From contig JADNYV010000093.1 of NCBI GenBank assembly GCA_015501055.1, positions 62,001 through 126,000 of the forward strand: a stretch of 64,000 nucleotides of DNA, read 5' to 3'. A program made the translations under genes and the position numbers. Positions 57,637 to 64,000 of this stretch are shown piece by piece. The DNA comes from Mucidula mucida (lineage: Eukaryota > Basidiomycota > Agaricomycetes > Agaricales > Physalacriaceae). Positions within the stretch are counted from its first letter, which is position 1. Every line of letters starts with the position of its first letter. The notes below the pieces were generated by a model that worked only from the letters and a program-made list of their open reading frames with translations, did not search any database and was not told the DNA's origin.

Positions 57637-59224
57637 ATCCCAAAGTTTCTCCGCATTCTCCGTCGGGGGAGTACAAGCGCACTGGCGACGTTGAGGGTTT
57701 GGGTTACTCAACCCTGCTCATGAACCGCCCGACCAAAGAGGCAAAAATCGCATCCGGGTGGCAGTGGCGATTCAATTGACAGCATCACGTGTACGCGGAA
57801 TGTATACGTATTCCATACCATCACGGCGTTTTTAGAGCGCTACAGTGCCTCAAGGACCGCCGCATGCGATCTGTGGAGGCTTCAAAGCAAAAAATCACCT
57901 CCGTATGTGCGATTGTCTGGTCGTCTCATGGAAAAGAGCCTTCTAAAAACGAACAATGGATCGTGTCTCTTGTATTCTCGCAATACCGCATACGGAGTGC
58001 GTTGTACGTGTTCTTCTTCCGCTATCACCTGCTGTTTGTATAGATTCTGATGTCTGCTCGTAAACTCAGGTACCTCCGGTAGATGGACTAACGGATATAC
58101 TTAAAAACGAACCGCTCGATCAGCACCTCGCTTGCTTCTCTGATTTTCCCTGCACATGGCCACGGCCAGCGATAACGGTGCGCCACGCTCAATGACTGTA
58201 GGAGTGGGGTCAATCCCTCCACCCTCACCTGCAAACACCCTTTTTGCGGGCTCCAGCAGTCCTCTTACCCAACCCGATGTTAAAAGTGCTGACTGCTGTG
58301 TCGTTCTCGGTGAGAACGTCTCAGAAGAATTCATGCCCTGTCCCGAGCACTCCGGGCGACGAAGACGCACAGTATTCGGGATCACGCTTCCTGGGCGGCG
58401 ATCTCCCAAAGGTTTGTTCCCTTCTCGTCTCCCTTCATCAATATCCGACCTTGTTTACAGCGCTTGACCCTTTTGACTACGAGCAGAAGTACTCCGAGGC
58501 TGAGCCGTACAAGGAGATGGGCGACGGAGGCAGGATTTGGAAGACCTACGTCGAGGAGAGCATCAAGGTGGACGCGAATCAAGTCGCTGACTGGACGAAT
58601 GCCCTTGATGTTTTGCTTGTTTTTGTACGTCCTTCATTGCATACTTTTATGTCTCGCTAACACGCGTCCATAGGCCGGACTTTTCTCTGCTGTTGTCTCC
58701 TCATTTGTATCTCAGACCTATCAAAGCCTACTCGTCGACCACTCCGAGGTTACTTCATACCTCACGTACGAATCCATCAATCTCCAGCGTGCCAAAGACG
58801 CGAACATATCCCTATCAACCATTCCCCGCTCTGAACTCGCCCCAAACTCGACCTCTGACCCGTCACTCACCGCCGTATGCGTCAATGGTCTTTGGTTTAC
58901 CAGTTTGACTCTCAGTCTGACGACCGCCCTCATTGCCGTGTTGACGAAGCAGTGGATTCACCAGTATATGTCTTTCTCTCAGACAGGTGGACCCCGCGAA
59001 CGCACACAGCTTCGCCAAGCCAGAGCAGACAACCTCGAGGCCTGGAATGTCCCGGTAATCATTGGCCTGCTTCCCGTCATGATGCACGTCGCGTTGGGTG
59101 TCTTCTTAGCTGGGCTCATCATATTCCTGCGCTCACTCAGCAATCCTATCATGGGGGTCGTCAGCGTGATGGCCTTTATTGCCTTATGCGCGTACGTGGC
59201 ATCTAATCTCCTCCCCGTCTTCAA
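57637..59224 (+). repeat. Near-identical segment, copy D side (partner 51099-52686)
   Basis: See the partner entry. The end of near-identity falls inside exon 3, close to the segment encoding SNLLPVFKASCPYVTPLTHYAY. Confidence 0.8.
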
Positions 59225-61350
59225 AGCATCCTGCCCGTACGTCACTCCGTTGACGCACTACGCATACCGCCTTGTCTATCATGTCCGGCGATTTCATCTC
59301 AAGTCGACATGCCGTCACCGCCTTGCACGCTCAATGCTGGCTTTGCGCGTCTACACACCCCATGACCCTGTCACGCAAGCGCATAGCGAGGGTGCCTACC
59401 GCGAGAGTCGCTCTACCCCCTCACCCTCTCTATATCCCTCATCCCTGAGAGATGCGGAGAAAGCTCTTGTCAAGACAAATGTAACTGTCCTCGAAGCCAA
59501 GGCTGTGTCATGGCTTTTGACTGGCACTTCCAACTCATCGGTTCATCGCGTCGTGTTGCACGCTCTCAGTAATGTACCATTACAGAGCGTTTCAATCATC
59601 AAGCAGCTTGTCGGTCAGAAGACGGTTGAGGATTTCCTCAAGAGTGCCCTCAAGGCTCCGGAGTACTCCACTGTCGGCCAGCGCTTAGCTTACGAGCGCC
59701 TCACGCGAGCTCGCGTTCTTCTTTGCCCAACGGCCACATTCATGAGTGCTCCATCAGTGCAGGATTTTTCTGAAGACCTTGTCTTTTGAGCGGATATCAT
59801 CGCACGCACACCACCGAATTTCTGCGCCGAGAGCTCGTACACCCATCGGCTCTACTTGATGTGGCGTCTTGGACTCGGATACTGCAGAATGTCATGAGCG
59901 CCGGTGCGAATTGGCTTGATATTGGCTCAGAGACGTCCCCTGTTTGGCAGGAGTTCCTGACCTGTTTCCTGCAAGCGCATACTTGCCCGGATTGCGCACA
60001 GCGGCGGGGATCCGTGGGTGAAGTCTACTCCGTGAGGTGCATAGTCAATCCGGTTCTTAAATCTCACCGTCGTACTTGATCCCCTTCTGGAGAGCACTAC
60101 GGTTGAACCTATAACGCTCAGGAAGGCGTTAGGGCATTTCCTGATCCCGTCATTTTCCCACATTGTTTATACGCTCGCATTCCCTTCATTGTGTACTGGC
60201 AAGTACTACGACACCATTCCAAGTGATATTCGCCTGCGCCTCGCCATGCTGCAGTCCTCATTAATTCAGCGTACTAGCTTGACTGATGACGAGGACGAGA
60301 TAACATTGTTTGCTCAAGTCGTTGAATGTGTTCAAGAAAGTATCGGAATCACTCCCAGACAAGACACTCCACACCTTTACCATCCCGATATTCTCCGTCC
60401 CACCTTTCTTTCTGTGGTGAGAGTAGTGGATGAAACATTCCAGGCCGATACACTCTGCTCGCAAGACAAAAAGCAGGTTCTGCAAGTCCTTTTTCGAATC
60501 TTGATCTTAAACTACGACCTGCGAGGAGATTACGCTGCTTGGATCACAGATGAACGCGCCACGACTATCATTCAGGCTATCTTTGTCGGGCCCGTGGACT
60601 TTATTGCGGACGCCCAGTTGATCGCAGATACTCTTGAGGTGGCCGTGCGTACCCAGTGTACAGTCCTGCTGTCGAAATTGTATCACGAGTTGTGTAGACA
60701 AGACTGGCTGAAAGACATATCCGACCAATGGTTCGAAAACGACGTCGTCATCTCTGAACCTCAGACTCAGAACGCTCATTACTTTGCCGCGGCCGTTTTC
60801 GTCCGTGGTATATCAGTGATACTTGCGCAGGAGGCACGCGGGCCTATTGCCGTAGGGACACTGAAGTATGTTTGTCAGCCAAGGACTCTGCTCATCCTCT
60901 GTAAGCTTCTTGTTCTCGCGGACGTTGAAACGCGTAAGGAAATTGGCAACCTGTACCCGCTGATCTCTGAGCAATTGTGGATGTCGTGTCTCATCGAGAT
61001 GCACAAATTCCGTCATAGTCCACGGACGGCAGCCTTCTATGCACACCAATTGGAGCACCGACCTCATCATCCATACGAGCCCACGACAAAGACGTTAGTA
61101 TATGATCCCTTCCAGAGGCTGTTTACCGAATTCTTGAAACTTACGGGAGCCTCTCGGGAAAGATATCCTCACTTAATTTCGGTTTGTTTACGTCTTCCTG
61201 ATACAAATATTGCTATTCACATCCTTGTCCTAGCTTGTTTGTACTGCAAATCCCTGATCTGAATTGCTTCCAGCCGTGTATCCCCCGGAAAACTCTACAG
61301 TGTCGTGTCTTTGTTGAAGAGCCTGCACCTCGGAAGGGGAATGGGGTAAT
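58156..61350 (+). pseudogene. DUF6535 membrane protein, copy D, two frameshifts
   Basis: Exons 58156-58411, 58461-58624 and exon 3 from 58674 to about 61181. A probable short last exon follows about 90 nt later, ending near 61350. The first ~1.07 kb is nearly identical to copy C, but after 59224 it is a clearly different paralogue (for example HVRRFHLKSTCRHR). The frame breaks near 59785 (a T run before GAGCGG) and near 60055. The intervening piece (EFLRRELVHPSALLDVASWTRI) and the last piece (60060-61181) are open and family-like, with Cys pair CPDC. Membrane part and motifs as in copy C. Chimeric: a C-like 5' half on a divergent 3' half. Confidence 0.8.
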
Positions 61351-61354
61351 GCTG

Positions 61355-62100
61355 TAGCACTGTGACACCGTATTGAACATGCATCAAACTGTATACTTGC
61401 ACATTTTTATATATTCTAGTCTCTGATGCACAGGCCGTTACCCACACTTTTGGCGTGGCCACTAGCCTCTGTTTGTGGTAGTACGGGACTCTTTGTAGTG
61501 TTTCAATGGGACGATGGTCGCTGACGGGCGCAGGTATCGGATTGAAGAACGAATTATTGCGCCACATTTCGCCCTCCCCTCCAGAACTCAGTCGGGAAGA
61601 TTCTTGGGGCTAGTTCGAGACATGAGACTCATCACTGCTATTACAACACATTATGACCTGCACATCAGTGTCTTGTTCTTCATTTATTGTTTTTCTAGCA
61701 CTCTTATATCGAGCTTTCGCCCCAAAGTACAGGTGCGCTGGTATAACAAGAATTACGAACATACAAACCAAGGGCTCCAGGACAGCCTCGAAAGTTGTAG
61801 AAATACAGCAATCGTAGAAGTGGCAGTGTTACGTCCGGAACCTACTCGACCAACACGAACTAGCTTCGGTCTACCTGAAGGATAGATACTTCACCATCGC
61901 GCCCTATTGTATATAGGTAATTTACGCTAGCATTTCATAGACCGTAAGCAGATTGCTCAGCAAGGCGAAAAATCAGGTATCCACGACGTGTTGCCAGTGC
62001 GGGAGGCGCTCATATCCGGCGTGACTCCGCCTAGAAGCGGAGCAGTCTTCCAAGATCCAAGGAGGGCGACGACTGTCGATTCGCCTTGTCCCTTGCTGAA
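61355..62100. other. Spacer between DUF6535 copy D and P3
   Basis: A 123-codon plus frame at 61514-61885 has one hydrophobic stretch but no paralogue or motif; not supported as a gene. Confidence 0.35.
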
Positions 62101-62104
62101 AGAG

Positions 62105-63198
62105 TTACACACGTTTTCGTTTCGCAATGCGTTTCTGCGGGGCTGTTAGGGTCTCTTCGGCGCCCCGCTTTACGTTCATCACGTCCTCTAGGGACCGCGC
62201 CACCTCGGAGGCGTAGCTTCCAACCTCGAATGCATTATCGTCTAGTGTTTCGAATGCTGTGTTGTCGCAGCGCGCCACCCAATCGCCTATGTCGATGCCC
62301 TCTGGCTCCGTATCAGGCGAGGATGAGCGAGATCTCTTTGAAGCGCGCTCAGATTCGCAGGACAATGTCGAGGCAGAGTCCGCGAGCGATGGAGGAGACG
62401 AAATGGGAGGGTATTTCCGACGAAGGTTTCGGAGGGAACCGGGGCGACCGAATTCGCCCTCGTAGCTGCCGGCGTAGAATTCGAGGTATGGTCGAGGTGC
62501 CCATGCTATCGAGATGCTGGTGAGTGTTCCGTAAAGTTTGGGATCCATGGTTTCACGATAATCCCCGATAGCTTCAGAGGCATGGGCGATGACGAAGAAT
62601 GGATGAATGTTGCAAGATATGACGGGAGGCGACCTTTTGCTAAGGGGGGAGATCTTTTTTGTTGAGGGGTCGCGACTGAAGAGCGACATTCGACTGGCGA
62701 GGGTGATAACGCGGTATTGGTAGACACCAAACGGCATATTCTGGATAAGACCTCTTAAATACTCGACGAACGAGATGAAGAAATGCACCGACCGTTAGAA
62801 ACCTTTCGCGATCCTGAAGTCGCGAACGTCCATTGGATGCTTGAAGCTCCGCGAGAGCTGTTATGATTTCCTCGGATGGGAGAAGAATGATTCTTCCGGC
62901 CTTTAAAGCTGCCCTCAGAGAGGGTTGAACTGTTGTCATGCGTGAGGAGGCTGTAAAAATGAGGGCGTAGAAACTGACCACGGACGTGGTTGGCTGATCC
63001 TTTCAAGTAGGGGTTCAGCTCGCCTCGCTTTAAACCCCAGCAGTATTCGTAGTTATCGAGCTGTACAGACCGTTAGTGTATAAATAAATGTGCGTGCCTG
63101 TCCTGACTGACGAAGAGATCTTTGGATGGCAGTAGAGCCAAGTCTTTGGGTGAAGCAAACGATGCTCGCGTACTGATGTTCTGTGGCAGCAACAGCAT
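62105..63198 (-). CDS. P-family protein, copy P3 (unrecognised, about 285-315 aa)
   Basis: Minus strand. Exons b 63060-62979, c 62929-62803 and d 62753-62105 join in phase (286 codons). A possible first exon 63198-63112 has the family's first region, but compared with P1 it lacks four bases in the DLALL..IQRSL helix, so the start is uncertain. Exon b: YEYCWGLKRGELNPYLKG. Exon c: ALKAGRI, LPSEEIITALAELQASNG. Exon d: GLIQNMPFGVYQYRVITL, ISCNIHPFFVIAHASEAIGD, TLTSISIAWAPRPYLEFYAG. Then a Ser/Arg/Lys stretch (SERASKRSRSSSPDTEPEG), IDIGDWVARC and a basic end (PQKRIAKRKRV) that looks like a nuclear localisation signal. No signal peptide or membrane segment. Divergently placed relative to nearby DUF6535 copy D. 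Function unknown. Confidence 0.55.
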
Positions 63199-63199
63199 G

Positions 63200-63570
63200 A
63201 TGATGGCGGTGATTAAGGTAGCGTGGTCAGTGATGGTTGGAGGAAAGAAGAGGCAGCGAGCGGCGAATTGAGGACAAAGGAGCGGTCATGTGATGTTTGG
63301 TCGTATTTGGCGTCAGCCAAGTCTTTCCTCAGTCGCAATCCATTGACATTTCATTGTCCAGCGAACCTGCCATTGTTAGAATCTGACTCTGCACAGGGTA
63401 ATATGGCCGTCTACTGTTGCCGACCTATAGAACTTGGGTTGGCGCTTCCATTGTTCGCTGCGGGAATTGTCGACGCATTGTTGTGACTGTCTCTGTATAA
63501 AGCGCTCGAATGAAGTATGAAGTGGCCACATCCACCTCTCGTTCTCTTCTTGCTCTGGCGCGGGCGCCGC
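63200..63570. other. Spacer at the right edge
   Basis: No feature recognised between P3 and the last partial gene. Confidence 0.4.
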
Positions 63571-63577
63571 GTCCCGA

Positions 63578-63942
63578 TGGCTCGCAAAAAGCGCCTACGT
63601 CAAGGTAAGCAGCGCGAGCCCTCTCCTCGCACGCCTCTCCGCCAGCCGAAACGAAAACCCCACGATCCTGCGTACACCCCGAGTCAAGACGCCACCCCAC
63701 AGGCCCCAACAAGTGATTATCACTCTCCTAATCGCAACATAGCTTGGAGGGAGGATATCAAACCAGAAGCGAAAAAAGCCGTCATTGAGGCGTCCCCAAG
63801 TCATGACGCATGCCTGGTCTGTCAAATTGCCAACAAGTACGGTAAGACGACATGCGCTGCGCATCTAATCGACAAGGGGCTAGCTGGATTTGAGGATCTG
63901 GTCTGTTTGTTCTGCCGCTTTAGCTGTGTTCGATGCTTATGA
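63578..63942 (+). CDS. Basic N-terminus of an unrecognised protein, probably continuing past the window
   Basis: The ATG at 63578 (MARKKRLRQGKQREPS) opens a Lys/Arg/Pro-rich, disordered start followed by a more ordered part. CLVCQIANKYGKTTCAAHLIDKG has a Cys..Cys..His spacing that loosely recalls HNH-type nuclease-like proteins of Agaricomycetes (C..V..AHLI). A GT donor at about 63901 (CTG/GTCTGT) could start an intron, so the stop at 63942 may be intronic. Identity is not established. Confidence 0.35.
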
Positions 63943-64000
63943 CTCTTAACTAGATCGTGGCATTGGCGTACCATTGGGGCATGCGCACTGGTTCGCTCCG

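Noticed and set aside
1..64000. A single giant cargo-carrying transposon (Starship-like) bounded by the two repeat blocks
   Set aside because: No DUF3435 tyrosine recombinase, no matching terminal repeats at the outer borders, and the central genes are ordinary cellular genes. The repeat blocks are explained by gene-family duplication.
1..64000. tRNA, rRNA, CRISPR arrays, bacterial-type operons
   Set aside because: I looked for B-box-like strings, long conserved rRNA segments and regularly spaced direct repeats and found none; intron-rich genes show this is eukaryotic nuclear DNA.

Overview
The window looks like nuclear DNA from an Agaricomycete (mushroom-forming basidiomycete). Genes carry many short introns of about 45-60 nt with GT..AG borders. 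Several protein families are ones I know as expanded in Agaricomycetes (DUF6535, DUF7918, DUF6593, the small secreted 'glycopeptide' type), and there are two GH7 cellobiohydrolases typical of plant-litter or wood decomposers. No rRNA, tRNA or CRISPR was recognised. All gene models were spliced by eye from conserved reading frame, splice borders and phase.

Layout. 1-16 kb is a decayed repeat-rich block: a P-family remnant, DUF6535 copy A (split by a Ty3/gypsy retrotransposon with ACACT target duplication, then cut short at a TIR element), an intact Q-family gene, a second P fragment, and DUF6535 copy B on the minus strand. 16-21 kb holds a dead DUF7918 gene, a short direct repeat shared with the left edge, and a small secreted-protein gene. 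20.9-21.6 kb is a non-autonomous hAT-type element. 22.7-26.8 kb is a tandem pair of GH7 cellobiohydrolases, followed by a DUF6593 gene. 29-36.5 kb is a tandem pair of a second DUF6535 subfamily (E and F), both frameshifted. 37-38 kb is an unrecognised coiled-coil gene. 38.5-39.4 kb is an eight-exon glycopeptide-like secreted gene. 41.1-43.7 kb holds two DUF7918 genes. 44.6-49.3 kb is a run of ordinary cellular genes: an HSP20-like protein, a UPF0014/FetB-type permease and an HSF plus response-regulator transcription factor of the Skn7 type. 49.5-63.2 kb is again repeat-rich: a TIR element, DUF6535 copies C and D sharing an almost identical 1.6 kb 5' half, an intact Q gene and two P genes.

The most unusual content is the recurring association of three families, P, DUF6535 and Q, in the left and right blocks. 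All six DUF6535 copies carry stops, indels or insertions, while both Q genes are fully open. P and Q are not families I recognise. P carries a short helix resembling a ubiquitin-interacting motif in two copies. Many disabling changes are either TGA created from CGA or TGG, or one-base losses in short homopolymers. The first suggests methylation-driven C-to-T decay; the second could in part be assembly error and should be checked against reads.
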